Positions 14,586 to 28,899 are shown, numbered from the stretch's first letter. The stretch: DNA of 64,000 bases from Fasciolopsis buskii (GCA_008360955.1 LUCM01007180.1:62001-126000); one strand, 5' to 3'. Numbers and translations: made by a program. Notes: generated from the sequence alone by a model not told the origin.

Positions 14586-15094
14586 GGTGGAACAATCTTT
14601 CCCCATGTTAACTGATTCTGACCACAGTTTCCCTTATTCATTTGTAATTCATTTTATGACATTAGGTCGAAATAGTGCTGCGGTGCGCTTGCAACTGCTA
14701 CACCTGCTGATATTTCACAGTGGCAAATTTTCACCTGATAATACGTTCTGCTACTTGGCTTGTCTGTATTATTAAGTAGCATACAACACTTCGTATTCGT
14801 TATTGGCTTTTGAGCTGCGCACAATTTCGTACAAAAAGTGTCGCATTTTGGTCAAAAACTGTAGTGAAAAAAGAACACGATTACACCAATGACGCTGAAA
14901 AAGGGAGAAAAAAGAAATTCGCAAAGGAATGATTTAAGCATACTAAGACATGCTGCACGGAAAACGGGTTGAAACAAGTTAACGTTTTATTATTATGGGT
15001 GCCGAATAAGGGAAAATGGAGTTCCTATAAATATTGACTCTGGAGTGTATGAAAGGCAATCAGACAGGCAAGTTTACAGTTTGAGAAGCAGAAG

Positions 15095-15765
15095 AGACCG
15101 TGGGACCGAATCAAATGCGGAAGAATAGTCCAGAAAGGCGCAACGCACAGATTTCACTGATGCGGTTATTGACTTACAAAATTAGTGAATGAGGCAGGCG
15201 ACAACGTTGAAGGCTGTCCTGTTAAATTTACGAGTCAAATGAATGGGGTCGTCAGGATTGGTAGAAGGACGCGAGCGTTTAAGCGCACCACGCTCCGTCA
15301 GTAAAAGACCAGATATTAAGGCGATGTGGCGAAAACGTTTTGCCAAAGCAGTAGAACTGTTAGATTTTGGGATGGAAATAATGATGATGGGTCTGCAGCA
15401 GTCAGAGATAGAAGACGAGATTAATGATGAGTTAATGAGAGAAGTGAATGCATCCGTCAGAGCCACAGCACCATTCCTTAAAGTAGCTGAGGACAGACTG
15501 TCAGGACCAACTCCTGTGGTAATTTTAGTGGTGTAGAGTAGTTCGAGCACTTCCGCCCTAGAAAAACTTGTAACTGTGATATCATCATCCTGTCCAAATA
15601 TGACTGGGGTATAAATACAAGGATGGATGAATGCTTGGTTAACGTTGTCGACACCTGCTGAACATTTCGAATGTATTTCGTCTTCCCCAACAACGGCTGA
15701 ATGCCTTGGCGAAGATATCGGCTCTTGTTACCTCTCAAGAGATGGCTGGCGAATGTGGTGTCCAT
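15095..15765 (-). pseudogene. LINE reverse transcriptase, N-terminal half
   Basis: Linker, fingers and first palm motif of the LINE RT. A 122-codon frame at 15182-15550 reads GVGPDSLSSATLRNGA, then PKSNSSTALAKRFRHIALIS, which fits the GPDG...FRPI(A/S)L order of non-LTR RTs. After a frame break, LDYSSAFDSVPRSL (about 15095-15150) is RT motif A with its catalytic Asp. The YADD motif is absent because the element is truncated just below 15095. The 15478-15765 frame holds the linker shifted by one base. Confidence 0.8.
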
Positions 15766-15920
15766 ACGTTTGAATTCAGCCCTTACTAGGGTGGAAATGC
15801 AATACTCACGAGTTATTACGGGATTTGTAGCAGTACTCCCTGCGTCTCCTTAGACATTTCAATATCTCGGAGGAGATGCGGCCTTTTGAGACGAATAGTA
15901 TTTCTGAGGGACACTATATA

Positions 15921-16745
15921 TCAAAGATCGCGTTGACCGTCTGGCATTGTTAATGAGCAGAAGTTAAATAGAGAAGCAATCGGATGCGTATGAAAGTGAT
16001 TTTTGAAGAACAGTAAGTTTGTTGCATTAAAAGTTACGGAGGCGAACTCGGATTTGATTTGCTTGCTTGAAAGAATGGAAGCCTGACCGAGATTAGATAT
16101 TATGCCTGAACAGAAACGGACGATAATCACTAGTAAGGATGGGAGCAGGTAGTTTTGTGGAAAAAAATCGGGGTGATTGATAATAGCTCTATCCAAAGTG
16201 GAGTTGGTTCTGTTGGGAGAAAGACGAAGGCCAGTCAAATCAAACACAGTCAATGGTAGAGTTGATGTTTGATTGAAATCACCTACCATAATATGCATAC
16301 TATGCTAAAGAAGAGGACCAGTAAATGGTGGAAAGGAATCGAAAGCGCTGTGATGTTGTGCTGTGAGCTAAGAGGTGTGATATATGTTCGTTATGATTGC
16401 ACCGGTGTGGCGGGCCAACCTAGGATGACACTGTATTACGAGGTAGTCAGTTCCAGTTAGTGAGTAGGTATAAATAATTTGGGAATTTGTAGACCAGAAG
16501 GAGCTTATGTATGTTTCCACGAGCCCCCAGTCTTCTTCTTGTTCGAAACTGTGTTCTGCCGGTGGATTCGGAATCTGTTTGTCGACGCGAGTGAATCAAC
16601 CATATCCGGGTTCAGCCAAGATTCTTGTATACAGAGGACACAAGTGTGAACATGGATCGGTGGTTGAAATGGAAGGGACAGATCCGAAATTTTCGCAAAA
16701 AGAGATCGGATGTTGGTACTTAACAATGCTTGAATGGGCATCCTG
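15921..16745 (-). pseudogene. LINE endonuclease domain, broken
   Basis: N-terminal endonuclease of the LINE at 15080-16860. Such domains nick the genomic target so that RT can prime from the free 3' end. Visible blocks in order are NIRSL and QESWL (16505-16741), then VGDFN followed by NSTLDRAIINHP (15921-16298). The blocks lie in different frames with a poorly conserved stretch between them at about 16300-16500. The final SDH block of this fold was not clearly recovered. The domain is not expected to be active. Confidence 0.8.
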
Positions 16746-16869
16746 ACCGGCGGGGTGCATTTGCGATTTGTGCTCAGCCAGTACGATTATCTCTTCTGGT
16801 TTGATTTGAAGATCTTTGAGATGCGGCAATGCGTGATCCCAGTCCATGTTGAAAAACAATAATTATTCC

Positions 16870-18290
16870 GGAAGATTGTAGCTGCAAAAGCAGTCCATGA
16901 TGGAGCCAAAAATCCGACAGGAAAACAACAAAATTTTGCTGACACGAAATTGTAGCGGTAAGCGAGATGGCCTGAACAAATGAATATGGGATCTTCTTCG
17001 GTTCGATTTCAATTTCTCTGCAATTTTCGAAATCAAATGAGGGTTATCACTATGGTATCGTGCAACAGAATGTCATCACGGTTTTCAAGTCAGACTTTCC
17101 ATGTTTGATAGTGGCTATGTGGGAGCCACGGCTGGAGAACCAGCACACACTGATACTAGCCTGAAACGAATAGAGTTACGCAATAAGGTGTAACACTTTT
17201 CATTTTACTTCTTCTAGTTGTTCATTATAAATCTATTTAACTTGAAGTGATAGAATGAAAATTAGTTTCCAAAATTCCCGTTGTTCGTATTTACGAAATG
17301 GCCGTGGTATTGCGCATAGTTGTGAAAATATTGCAGACTACTTTGGAGGCTTGCAACACTGATGCCTCTCATGACCTGCATCTCAATTACTTCTTTTTAA
17401 GGTACTGTGATGTTTTGATCATCCCTCCCATTATCTAGAAAGGTCCAAAGGCTCAGCACAGTCGGTGTGCTGAATTGGGGAACAAACATTTAACTACGCC
17501 ACCTATTTTTCGATGTCTTTCAAAGTGCCTCACTTGCAATTCCTACTGCCAGACTTCGTTTGCTTCCATCACCTAGCTGCATCTCTCGTGGTTGTTTTTT
17601 AGATGAAGTCTTATGCATGAACTGCCTGAGCATCTGCAAAAGCAAATTTAATGCAAACACACACCGTGCCAGTGATCCATTTGTGGTCTGCCAACATCGA
17701 TTGAAACGAATTTTGAAGAATAAAGCCATGTAAAATCTTGAAACGGCATGGAGATTTTCTTGCCTGATTTCACCCTAATTTGGTGACACACTTCATAAAA
17801 TAAGCAAATGCGAGCTGAAAACGTCGTCTTCTATGGCGTTTCTTACATCCCGAGTTGATGTTCAGTTCAGGCAGAGTGATTTGTCCGACGGTGCAACTCA
17901 GCTTCTCCACTCAGACAAGTTCAGTTGAGCGAGCATTGTAACACAAGCTTCGCAGATCGGATAGGTCGTTAAAGAAGTAGGGGAAAAACATCTTTACTTC
18001 GACGATGAACAGAAGATGGGCTACCAAGATGACAGCGGAACGAAATATCCAAGTTGGCGGAAATTTTCCAGAAATATCGATTGCATGCTTGTTTGCATCT
18101 ATTTGAAAAGTTGATGGATCCTTTTAAGATGCTGTTATTGGAAGCTAGTGATCAAGAGCCAAATGGCGGGATTAAATAATTATAATTTATCTGTTACGGG
18201 ACCAAAGTTTGTTTCTAATGCTATAATTCGTCGAACTAAACTTATATTTTTTAATTGTCAATAAGACGAAGCTTTTAGCAGCGAACTGGT
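16870..18290. other. Intergenic DNA, nothing recognised
   Basis: No gene or repeat recognised. The longest frame (17520-17729, minus, 69 codons) has no recognisable motif. Confidence 0.55.
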
Positions 18291-18299
18291 CAGCGTATC

Positions 18300-18365
18300 G
18301 CTGTGGCGCAATGGGCTATTTCGAAGGCGTGAAACAGATCCTCACCATTTTCAGTTTGATAAATT
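18300..18365 (+). repeat. tRNA-derived SINE-like head
   Basis: A near-perfect A-box (TGGCGCAATGG, 18304-18314) is followed 38 bases later by a degenerate B-box (AGTTTGAT, 18353-18360). The spacing is tRNA-like. No cloverleaf is preserved, so this is a relic head and not a tRNA gene. Confidence 0.4.
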
Positions 18366-18399
18366 GAAGGGATGAATTGCCGCGGATTGTGATCGCTAC

Positions 18400-21300
18400 T
18401 GGTCCTTCTTTCCCAAGCCTATTTTGTTTAATTAGTAGTGATTTTTGACTCCAATGTTTACCTTTACTGTACTCACCTCTGTTTTAGTTTCCTTGGAGGA
18501 TTTCCACTAATAGTCCAACGGATGAGATCGTGGAGTTTGGACATGCTGTTCGCGAATTCGTTTTCCCACGCCAACCCCCGCCTAGGTCATTTCCCCATTG
18601 TATGTGTTACCCAGTCCACAATGAAATAAGTTGAACGCTAGACAAATATGGATTCGGAATATCTAGTATTGACACGAAAACTGGATTGTCGTTGATCCAC
18701 TCGGGCGAGAATATGAGCACGGTTGAAGAAGAAATATCCTTGTATAAACCAATACCAGTAAGTGAAGCGTGAAGATATACCATGTGCTCCAAACTTTCGC
18801 AATTTTGACAACGTAGGACTAAAGTCCACAAAGTTTACCGTTGTGATTGAACGATAAACTAACTGCGCAGTCAGTCAATCTTTTATTAACGAGATAAGGC
18901 CGGATGATTGTTTTTTCGTGTTGCTTGCCAAAACAGAAGCGCAGTTTTAAAATCGATTATTGTTATAACAACCTGATATCTTCGTTGTGTGTTGACGCTT
19001 ATAAGGTTGCGGAAAACATTCTCCATATCAGTGAAGCGCAATCTACTCAACATCGCGGTTAATTTCCAAAACGAAAAAGGAATCTAACTTCCATCCAGTA
19101 GTATATGTATATATATATTTCGAAAGTTCCCTAATGGCCGTCATCATATTGGCAATACATGTAAGAAATATAGTATGAAACAATTATTTTAACGCATTGG
19201 TGATACTCGCATTCACTTGGACTTTTTGTCAGGGTGGCCAGTGAACATAACGCTTCCCTAAATTAATGAAAATTGGGGAAATTGCTGCACTGCGGATGAA
19301 ATTAGTGTTTCCACCGTATGGACTCACATAAATGCCAAATGAGTCTGTGCATAGCATACCCAACGCATTGCGAGTCTTAGGGTTTATTCACCACTAATTC
19401 GGACAAAGTTCTGTCGTTATTTTCTCTTGTTAAAAAATGGTTTTTCTAATACTTAAATCATCGCAATCATATGAAAGAAATGTAGGTATCCAGCGTGTTC
19501 CATTTCCTTATCTGAATCAGTGAGACTAATTCAATCGCCCATTTGGGTTAGAAGTGTCTAGTTTGACAACACTAAGATGGCAATCATGAGTCTGTGATTG
19601 AATGGCGGATGGTTCTGAGGTCGATGACTTAGGAAAAACTAGGAGGTAAATAATGCCATTTTGGAGTTAAGGAAAAACCCGTGTGCATGATTTTGACTAT
19701 ATAGCACCTTTCAGCCCGGAGTTCGACTAATTGGATTCATAGTTTGACCTGGATTTTGAATCGCCGCCGAAGTCCTCGAGCGTCAAAACATATCAGGTTC
19801 GATCAGAAACGATGGCTCTATTATACACATCCCCCTAACCTTTGCCCCTAAGAAAGGCTGTTCAAGGGCCATTTTCGGTATCTTAGAGCGTTGTAACTAT
19901 TTACAAGCCATCACTAACCGGATATCTGACGTCAATGATGTGTGCCTTCATCCCACTGGCAACAGTCATGGGGTTCATCAAATACAAGTCAAGAGACGTA
20001 TTGATTTTCCTGCATCGGGTCGAAACCTGACTAGGGCATCTTCTGTGTTAAAAAACTCCAACCAAACGCAGCTGGCGGTTTTGGCGCTTCTTACCCAACT
20101 GAGAAAGGGCCATGTTCGTTTTTCCTTGTTTGACAGTTACACGCTAGGGACCACGATTCAATCGGAGTTTGTCAGATGGATCTTGTTCCTAAAATGTGAG
20201 TTTCTTCTCCGCAAATATATGCATGTCGACCGTGGTGATGGCTTTATTACAAATGAGCCTCTTTGACCTTCTCGGCTGTCTCAGTGCATGATAAAATGGA
20301 ATTATTCAGTCGATTGTGAATTCTTACGAAGTATCTTTGGAAGCATCTCAAAATTCACCTAATTAAATGTTCATTTGTGCATAGTGGCTGGCAGTATTAG
20401 ACCAAACGAATTTTACTTGAGGATTGTTATGAATGCATATTAAATATGTAAGTTTGGCATGGTCAAAATCAGTTGAGAAGAAGAAATTATGGCGAACAGT
20501 GTGGGTTTATCCAAACTGACTTTTGTCAATTTGAACTCCGGCTAATCTGGGAGCGTTCTTGCTAACTTTGCAGTGCTACGAAATGCTCTCATCAGTTTCA
20601 CGTCTCCTTGGACTCATCTAGTAATTCGAGAGTATCAATGACCAAGCAGTCTTGCACACATTTGGTATAACGTGGGCAGTCTTCAGTTTCTGAAAAATGA
20701 TTCGGCAATCTTAATCGGAGTTTGGTGTCCCGTTTTCTTTGGCTCTAACCGTTGCTCCCTTGACCTTTCTGGAGTTTTCAAACTAACTCTTCACTTGAGT
20801 ATTTTGAAAGAGAGAGAGACAGTTAAGTGAATGCTTACGATGCAAGTGAAAATTGGACAAATATTAACACTAATTTAAATTCAGTCAGAACACGAAGCGG
20901 ATGTCCAAACGTTCATTCATTCAACGTTCAGACGCACGCATGCAGCCTGATATCACATAGACATCCACATATCCGATGGTGCAATATTTCCGTTAGTTTT
21001 TGATGAACAAATTAAATGGGTTTATCCTTTTCCTAATGGACTTCCATTAATGCTATATTCTGTGCGGTGTAGCAAGTTTAAAGCGGCCGTATCCGTATGT
21101 ACTCGCGGTGTACTAATGCATATGAGATTCGAAAAGTATGTCCTTTTTAAGCAGCTCGCACAGCGTGACAGCTGAGTGAATATGTTTCTGATTTATTCTC
21201 CCTCGGACTTGCACCGTACATATTAGCGACGGACTGAATATATGATCAAACAGCTATCGACATTGTTAACTATGAATGTAACAGAAAAATTATAGTGGAA

Positions 21301-24300
21301 ACAGACACAACAGAGCAGGTATAAGACTGCCATGTTGACACCGGCTTGATCTTTTGGTGTTTTAAATGTCCAGGTTCCAGTGCTCAGTTGCCGAAACACA
21401 TCGCGCTGGCATACTCAAGGAGGTAACGGAACTGATTCCAATTTCGTGTTTGTGTACTTGATGGAAACCAAACATTCTGCCGACATTTGGTTTGCCACGT
21501 TGAACAGCATATACTGAAGTATTTTATGTTCCAGAAGATGGTAGCTGCTGAGGCTTTCGCCATTAGTCGCTCAAGGGTAACGGCCATTCAGTGAATGTAA
21601 ACCGCTTTGGAAAAGGCCCACTGTAGTGAACAAAAAGTCATTTATATTCACTTTTCCGAGAAAGCCATTTTGCTGGTACACACATATATGCATGCCCAAA
21701 CCCAAACAGTGCATGATCACTCCAAATCACTTTTCACATTATTCGGATCTGACAGGCTGCATAATCGTTTCATCTAAATCATGGAAGTGGAAACAAATTC
21801 CCGGGACTTAAAAGATTCGGATTCATGCAAAGATTTACTGGTTCCAATCGGTGAGGTACAAATTCACATCTATAACCTACAAAAGACAACGTAACGCTTT
21901 CAATCACATCGCTGATTCAAGTCCTTAACCAGCGCAAAGTCAGCCAAAAAATGTCAAGCTTTCGGTTAAGCTGACCAGTAAACATTCCTCGCAGTTAGCA
22001 TTTTTGAAGAAGCAAATTTTTTGAATTTTCCGAACGCGAAGGTGGCGGCTTCCTTTCATGAAAATCTCGAATGTTGTGCGATATTTTCATCGGACGGATA
22101 TGTGTCGAAACTGAAAATGTCTTAAAAAGTTCCATGTTCTTTTTTTCCTGGTTATCGCTATTAATTAAATCAATTAGCTGATGTACATCGTTCTCATATC
22201 TTATGTTACACATTCGAAAAGTATTTGCCCGAAGAATTGTGACCATTGTTCTTATCGTCATGAGTATCAAAATTTTTACTTAGTCTTGTAGTCTGTGAGC
22301 TTTCAGAGTATCTGCCAATTAGGTATTGGTAAATCAGTATGACGGAAACAATCGAGACACTTATACATAATTTGGCTGAATGTGGTTCGCATCAACTCAG
22401 TTCATCGGCAAGCACGTTCAGCGGCTGGGTCGATCTTTCGTCTTCTGTCCCTCACGGGGCAAGCGGAGACTCGAGGGTGAAACTGTTCAGGGCGAGAAGG
22501 TATATCACTCTAAGCGAAGTGAACAGTGGCACTAACTTGACGAATATACATTAGTTGGTCCAGGCATTTGGTGAATACTTCATTCCAGGACTTTTAACAA
22601 TTAAGACCACTATCAAAATTCTCAGTAGCATCGGTTTCTGGCGGGGATTTTGAAATTTCTGCAAGATTTCAGTTTAACAAGTTATACTCTAAAACTGAAC
22701 TGGTAAAACATCGTTTAAAATGTGACTAAGGTTACAGAAGAAAACGGTTTGAAGCAGAGTAATCGTGAGCTGCGCACATAATACTAATGAAGCGTTCGGT
22801 CAGCGGCTGACTTTGTTCTGAATCAGCATGGGTTCCGCAACATTGGAAGCTTTGAATACGAGGTTTTAGCAGCAAGCCTTTTGATTTTTGCGGCAAAAGC
22901 TAATTAGGAGCAAAATTTGACCACAACCTAGTTTACGAAGACATGCGGTTGAAAATAGGGTGAAATTTGAGACTTTCGAATCAAGATGACCTAGTCTTTT
23001 AGTGGCAAGGCTTGCTTTCTGTCAACTGAAACCGATTACTTCAAATCGATTCAACCAAATCGGGATTGCAAAACAGCACCAAATCATAAGACCGTTTGAG
23101 CTAAAAGACCAGCAAACCTTTTTGTCTATTACTACGGTCAAGCGGATCAAGACGGAATTAGTAAGACTCCCGGGAGATTGCAAAGTATCCTTCATAATAC
23201 AGGAGCAGAAATCAACATCCTACGCAACTAAACATCTTCCTTTTGAATTAGGTCAGTTAAGCCTGTTCCACTCAATATTTTTGTCATTTTCTGGAATTGC
23301 TGTCCAATATTTTAAATTGACTTACCTACTTGAACCGCAAAAAGTTTCTTCTATTCCCTTTCTTTGCATCTATATTTTACTCCCTAAGCAGTCATCAGTT
23401 ATCCCAAGGTTAGCATTTTTATCACATACGTCCAAATGATGTTTCGGGTGTTCGTATCCATGACTCTGAGGGACTAAATATAGTAAGTATGACAAACTAG
23501 CATAATTAGGTCTTTTCAGTCAGAGAGTGTATTGCCAACCAAGGGGAGTTATTCTGCACTGAATCACTGTTTCCCGAACACGGTTTGTAGAATCGATGAC
23601 TTATGCCGCATGATCTCCCGAAGAGCCATTACAAACACCGCAGATTTTCTGAACAGAGTAAAAAGCAGTGACTCTTATATCATCAGAAGTGCGAACCATT
23701 TGATACCGCATTTGCAAACTTGAGTTGAGATGAACCAAAGTTGGGTGAACAGTGTAGACTGTTAAATCAAGTGCGCATTCAAAACTCTGTGGAACAGGCG
23801 GTCTGGTTTGGTTGTTAAAAACGCTGACCAACACCAAAGGAATTTCCCGCAACTGACTTCACTTTGCTTGGAAGAGAGCGCCTCGTGTGAAGCAGATCTA
23901 TTAAACAAATAACTGTTCTTGCAGTCAGTCAACAATCCATGGACTGTCACCTAAGAGATAGGTGCAAAATACGACGGTTTTTATTTAACCACGAATCCTT
24001 CCATGAAAGTGATGCGTCCTGTTAATGCGTTGATGAGAAAAATGAAAGATAATAAGACTGAAATTTACAAATTCATTAAAGCAAGCAGCAGTCGGATCTG
24101 AAATCGAAATGAGCTTCTAGTTCCGGTCCATCTAGACTATTCTCTTTATTATTACGGCAGACTTATCACCAATAGATTCTGTGGCACGTACAAAATACCG
24201 CTCGTGAAGCTATTCGTCTTTTCTATTAAAGAGCATGAGAAAAAGAAAAATGAAAATGTAAGCTGGATCAGTTGCAACTGAAAACATTTCACACATGTAA

Positions 24301-24970
24301 AAGATGATCTTTGATTGCTGACATTAACTGGAAATGGGAAGTACGTTTGAAGAAAACCTTTCGACAATTAAGAAATAAACTTTGTCTGAGTTTGACAACA
24401 TGAAAGGATATTTTGGTCATTCTTTTATTGTTACTAACTTAAATACCGAAGGCAAGCTTTTTTATTTTACTTTTATACCTTTATATATTTAAGTAGAAAA
24501 GAACTAGTCGGTTGCAATCAGTTTATTAATGGAAAATGTGAAACTATTTTCGGGGAACAAATGCAATTTCTGTCGGAAACACTTTTGACCTTAATTGATA
24601 AGAAAGTTTCGAGGGTTGTACACGTTTTGATTAGTTCTACTATAAGCCATGCAGATTTCCCGGGTCCAGGTTACTTAGAAAGATTCGAGCAATACAAGAT
24701 CCATAAAAACCGATTCCACTCAAAGGCACGAGACGAACACATGCCACTGTCCATCAATTTGTCCCAACACACGGTTTGTTTGCTGCTCCTCGTCAGAGTA
24801 TGTGTACATGAACAAAGGTCAAAAACCATTTTTTATGTCTGATTTTGTCTAGCTAACCGGATAAATTGGGGAAAACTTTGCCGATGTAAGTGAAGCACTA
24901 GGATTGCTTGAGTAATTTTTTCCGACTTACCTAGCGCATGACGGAGCCCGTCCAGGTCAAATATGACCGT
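18400..24970. other. Intergenic DNA, nothing recognised
   Basis: About 6.5 kb without a recognisable gene or transposon. The longest frames are 145 codons (23002-23439, plus) and 108 codons (19940-20266, plus), with no family resemblance. A short TA-rich run lies at about 19105-19120. Confidence 0.55.
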
Positions 24971-24984
24971 CTGATCCAATGCCT

Positions 24985-25050
24985 CAGCCTAATAGCTAAA
25001 GCGTTTGATTCACACTCGTTCACCCCGGTTTCGCGTCCTAGTTCCGGCGT
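24985..25050 (+). repeat. tRNA-derived SINE-like head
   Basis: An A-box-like TAGCTAAAGCG (24993-25003) and a B-box-like GGTTTCGCGTCC (25027-25038) sit in a locally G+C-richer patch ending AGTTCCGGCG. Spacing and order match a tRNA-type Pol III promoter. The stems are not conserved enough for a working tRNA. Confidence 0.45.
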
Positions 25051-25059
25051 GATCCATAT

Positions 25060-28000
25060 GCACTCCCCATGATTCCTAACTACGATCAAAAAGCTGTGCC
25101 TCTATTATTTTCAGTGGCAAGTTCGACATTGATACTACACGACGAATCGCCTGGAAGTTCACATAAATCATCCTACGGTTGCAGAATATGTAATAATTTA
25201 CCACTCTCAAGATATCCCATTGAATTATATTTTCTCACGCGTTTACCTTTAACCAACAGAATGAACATTCTGATCATAGCGTAAATGGCTTAAAAAAATT
25301 GAGCAAAAGTAGACGCAGGCGGTTGGATTAGCTTCTGCCCAACATTGTTTCTATTTACAACGTCCAGGAAGACTGTACCCTAAACGCTTGGAATGATGCC
25401 CAATGGACACTTGCATCCCGACGGGTTACGTCATACATTGGACTTTTAGGTTTTTGGCCATGCTGCATTTTGTTGTGCTGAAAAAACAACAATCAAACCA
25501 AATAGCACAACTTTCGGAAAAAGAAGCAGAGTGACAGATAGCACCAATTTTCCGAATATGCCCATGAAAAATCCAAACTATAAAAGGAAGCATAATCCAA
25601 AGGCCAGAAAAACTAAGCGAAAAGCGATTTTCTATCAGTTGGCCATGGTTGAATGGGCTGTGCAACTGACTGATAATAAACCTTCGTTCTATTCTCGGCG
25701 GTTACGCTGTAATGAAAATGGAATTGATATGTGCGTTGAAACACCCAGCTCATAGTAATTCTCAGCAACGCAGTGGCAGTCGAACTCTACTTGCAAAAAG
25801 GCTACTTGAGGCTCAAGTTATTGGGAATCATTTTTAATTATTGCGTATTTCTGGCATCAGGCCAAAAATGAGCAGAAGGGCACAATCAAAATCAAATACT
25901 AAATTACTGTGATTAGATGCCAGTGGCTGTGATGTATGAACCAAACGTTTATGATTGGTTCAATTTTGCAAGCAATCTCTCTCACTTATCTGTGGATATC
26001 TGACTCAAGATTGTGTGATGTACTTGTTTACACAGAAATGATGATGTTTTTCGAAGTATCATTGTACAAAATTACGATAATATACAGAGAAAAGCGAATA
26101 GCACATATCACGCATGCGAGTCGTTTGTGGTCAATTTTCGTACCAACCAGTCTACGGCCTTCTTATGCAAGATCTCAAGGGAGCATCTGGTTCGATTTGA
26201 TCACCATCGTCTCCGTCAATCAAGGCAGCTTTATAGATAGGCCGAAATGAGGATTAATGTTTCTATGTTTGCATGACTGTTCTTCGGACCACGCCTTTCA
26301 CGTGCAAACATCAGCTGATCCGGTCTGCCTTGCGCCCGAATGTAATTCTGACCGGTTGACCAGGGATTTGTGCGTGAAAGATGGAGTCTCAACGGCAGCC
26401 AATCAATCGTTGACAAAAGCTTCAGTGCATACTTACATTCATCAACTGACTGATTGCTTACAACACCCTCTAAAGTGTACTACTATATGGTTTCACTAAA
26501 TTAAACAAAAGTGACTGTTGCTATTGATTTCTAAATTGACTGCGGATGAAAGCTTTCGCTTAAAAAGGTTATCACGGCTTTAAAAATGTCTAGTGAGTTG
26601 ATTAATTATGCATACAGAGTAAAAACTAGAAATGTTTTGTTGCATTTTCTCTCACCATTTCACTTCTCAGTCCCAATCAGTGATGAGAGATTTTTCAAAA
26701 TTCGGATGCTAACTCACATTTATCAGTAACATTTTATATTCCACATTGAATATAGACCAGGAGAACAGTAACGGTACCGAATAGAATAAATCGACAGTAT
26801 CAGTGAAGCCATATATGAATTCTTCAGATATGGACTTATTCGCTTACTGTGTTCAGAATGATTTTGATAGTAGAAATTATCAATCTGAGTGCTCCTGTCA
26901 GGTTGTGACCTATGAAAGTAGGAATCGAATATATTCCTCGAAATCGGCTTGCTTGAGTTCGGACGACAATCGCTTATGTTGGTGACTGAAATGATTTCAC
27001 AAGGGGAACTAATTTGCCTGAATGTTTCACTTCAACATTTTCTCTAGATATAGTCACAAATAAATTAGGACAAAGTTTTCTTTGATGCAATGCGCGGGGA
27101 AACGTTACTCATGTACTTCGTGTTAAACGTGATTCTTATTTTAATTTCTAATTTAACTTGATCATAAATTATACAGTAGATTTTATAACAATGAAACACT
27201 AAGTTCCTTTGGAGTTTGGTTCCTAAATTTTTTATTACAAGTGATAGAAGCATGAATAAAATTAGGTATTGGCTATTCTGCTCATGATTTAACTTTATCT
27301 AACTTGTTAAGCCATGAAGGACCAGTTTTACAAATTATAAAGTCTATTACGAATCTCCTGACATTGTTCGCTGCCACTCTTGTCGCTGACTTCCGCCTTG
27401 TGCTTTAAAACGGACGCAAAATTAGGCGCTATTTAGAACTAGGATCTTCAGTTTTGCTATACCGATCCACTCAAACGAATGAACAATTGAATTGGGGTCG
27501 AGAGCACGCAGGCTTAGTTGAAAAATTGTTCACTTGGGTCATGTTGTAAAGCTCTGTCTTCAACGACATTAAGCTCGTCTGGAAGCCAAATGAAAACTCC
27601 CAATCCTTTTTTGGCCAGCTTATTGGATTCAAACCTGCACAATCAAAGTTGATCGCCATTGCACTGGTAAAACCTACAGTTTCATCCATCCTGTCGTAAA
27701 CACACTACACTGCGGTTCTTCGCAGACCTCTAGAAATACCAACGCTTAGATTCAAGCAAACTAGACTTGCTCCTGGAAATGTATACCGTAGAATTTTACA
27801 AGTTTATCACTTCAGAACTACTGATTCCATCGGATTCTAACGTATGGGTTGTCTGAACTAATTGTGATCCTATCAGTCGCTGTTGGAAACAGATTTACTG
27901 CTGCTAGTCTTGATTGCCCGATGTTGCCCATCTTATCCCCTCCATTCTGCAGACGTTTGACCCATTTTCCGAACTTGATAGCTAGATACTTCTGCACATT

Positions 28001-28350
28001 ATTATATGTTGTTTCATCGAAAGATATGACTGTTAACTACATAGGGTTTCATTAAACATACAACTGGTTGAAAGCGAACTCAACTATGAACCAGTAATGT
28101 GTGAATGCCAAGAGATTTAGTTTGCTGACTAGCACACGGTTTTGTTGCTCCTCACGATTTAAGGTGGCTGACGGAATCGTTTTCAGTTGTCCCATAACAA
28201 CCAATTTTTCTTTAATTTCCTTATAAAACCTGTGTCTGTTATTCATTTGACGAAATCCAAATGAATTCTTTCAGATAGTAGTAGAGAGAACATATATCTG
28301 AGACACCCTTGGTAGCAAACTAGTTTTACTTACTTGAGTCCTTCACAAAC
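25060..28350. other. Intergenic DNA, nothing recognised
   Basis: No gene, RNA or repeat recognised. The frames at 25936-26250 and 26257-26499 (plus) are adjacent but match nothing I know, and no intron clearly joins them. Confidence 0.55.
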
Positions 28351-28361
28351 CCGGTCGACAA

Positions 28362-28622
28362 TCATGAGCGCGAATCGCAATAGACCTGATGCTTGGGTGC
28401 TTTTGGTCCTGAGCCCCAAGATTCATTGATCCGTCGTCCGTAAATTTGTTTTATAGCATCTGCATTCACACTAACCATATTTCTTTTGGTAAACCCCGCT
28501 ATCCATAATTGGAAACAATATTTCAATCGGTTTAAGTGAATAAAAGTAAGAGCTTCGATAAATGATGTTTTAGTCAGTGAAATGCAGTTATGTTTTAACT
28601 TAACCCGAAGCATAAAATCCAA
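28362..28622 (-). pseudogene. Possible LINE RT C-terminal relic
   Basis: An 86-codon minus-strand frame contains LKYCFQLW followed by FTKRN and later DAIKQIYGRR. CR1-type LINEs carry a similar block after the RT palm (LEYC.Q.W, K(K/R)D, then L...VQRRAT). The spacing fits over about 25 residues. No other RT motif was found nearby, so this is either a short, heavily truncated LINE remnant or a chance match. Confidence 0.3.
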
Positions 28623-28899
28623 GCAGCCTGTGAGGAATGTCGTTCTATCCTAGAAATTTCGGTGAATCATCTTCTGTAAAAGATTCATTAAAAAGAGTAT
28701 TTCAGAAAAAGCCCGAAAAATCGTTCGAATGCATAAAACTTACGCGGTGTTCCAAGATTACTTTGATGAAAATCCGGTTCATCAAAGAGGATTGCCTGCT
28801 TGTACTGATCATGCCAGAAGAAAAAAGGCAAACCCTTCTGTTTGACGCAGGACAGCGAACACCGTTTCGTTCTAATCATTTGCTCCTTTGACACAGTAA

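Larger units (their letters stand above)
15080..16860 (-). mobile_element. CR1/Jockey-type LINE relic, copy 1
   Basis: A decayed non-LTR retrotransposon read from about 16860 down to 15080. In element order it shows an apurinic-type endonuclease start (NIRSL, then QESWL and FRIHR near 16600-16740). The endonuclease GDFN motif with NSTLDRAIINHP follows near 16150-16290. RT fingers with GPDSL and RHIALIS lie at 15200-15540, and RT motif A (LDYSSAFDSV) at about 15095-15150. Frameshifts and stops break the frame, and the element ends just past motif A, so the YADD half is missing. A second copy at 51880-53135 continues through that half. The group (CR1, Jockey or L2-like) cannot be separated by eye. 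Confidence 0.85.

Noticed and set aside
15243..15536. 97-codon plus-strand frame
   Set aside because: Antisense shadow of the LINE RT on the minus strand.
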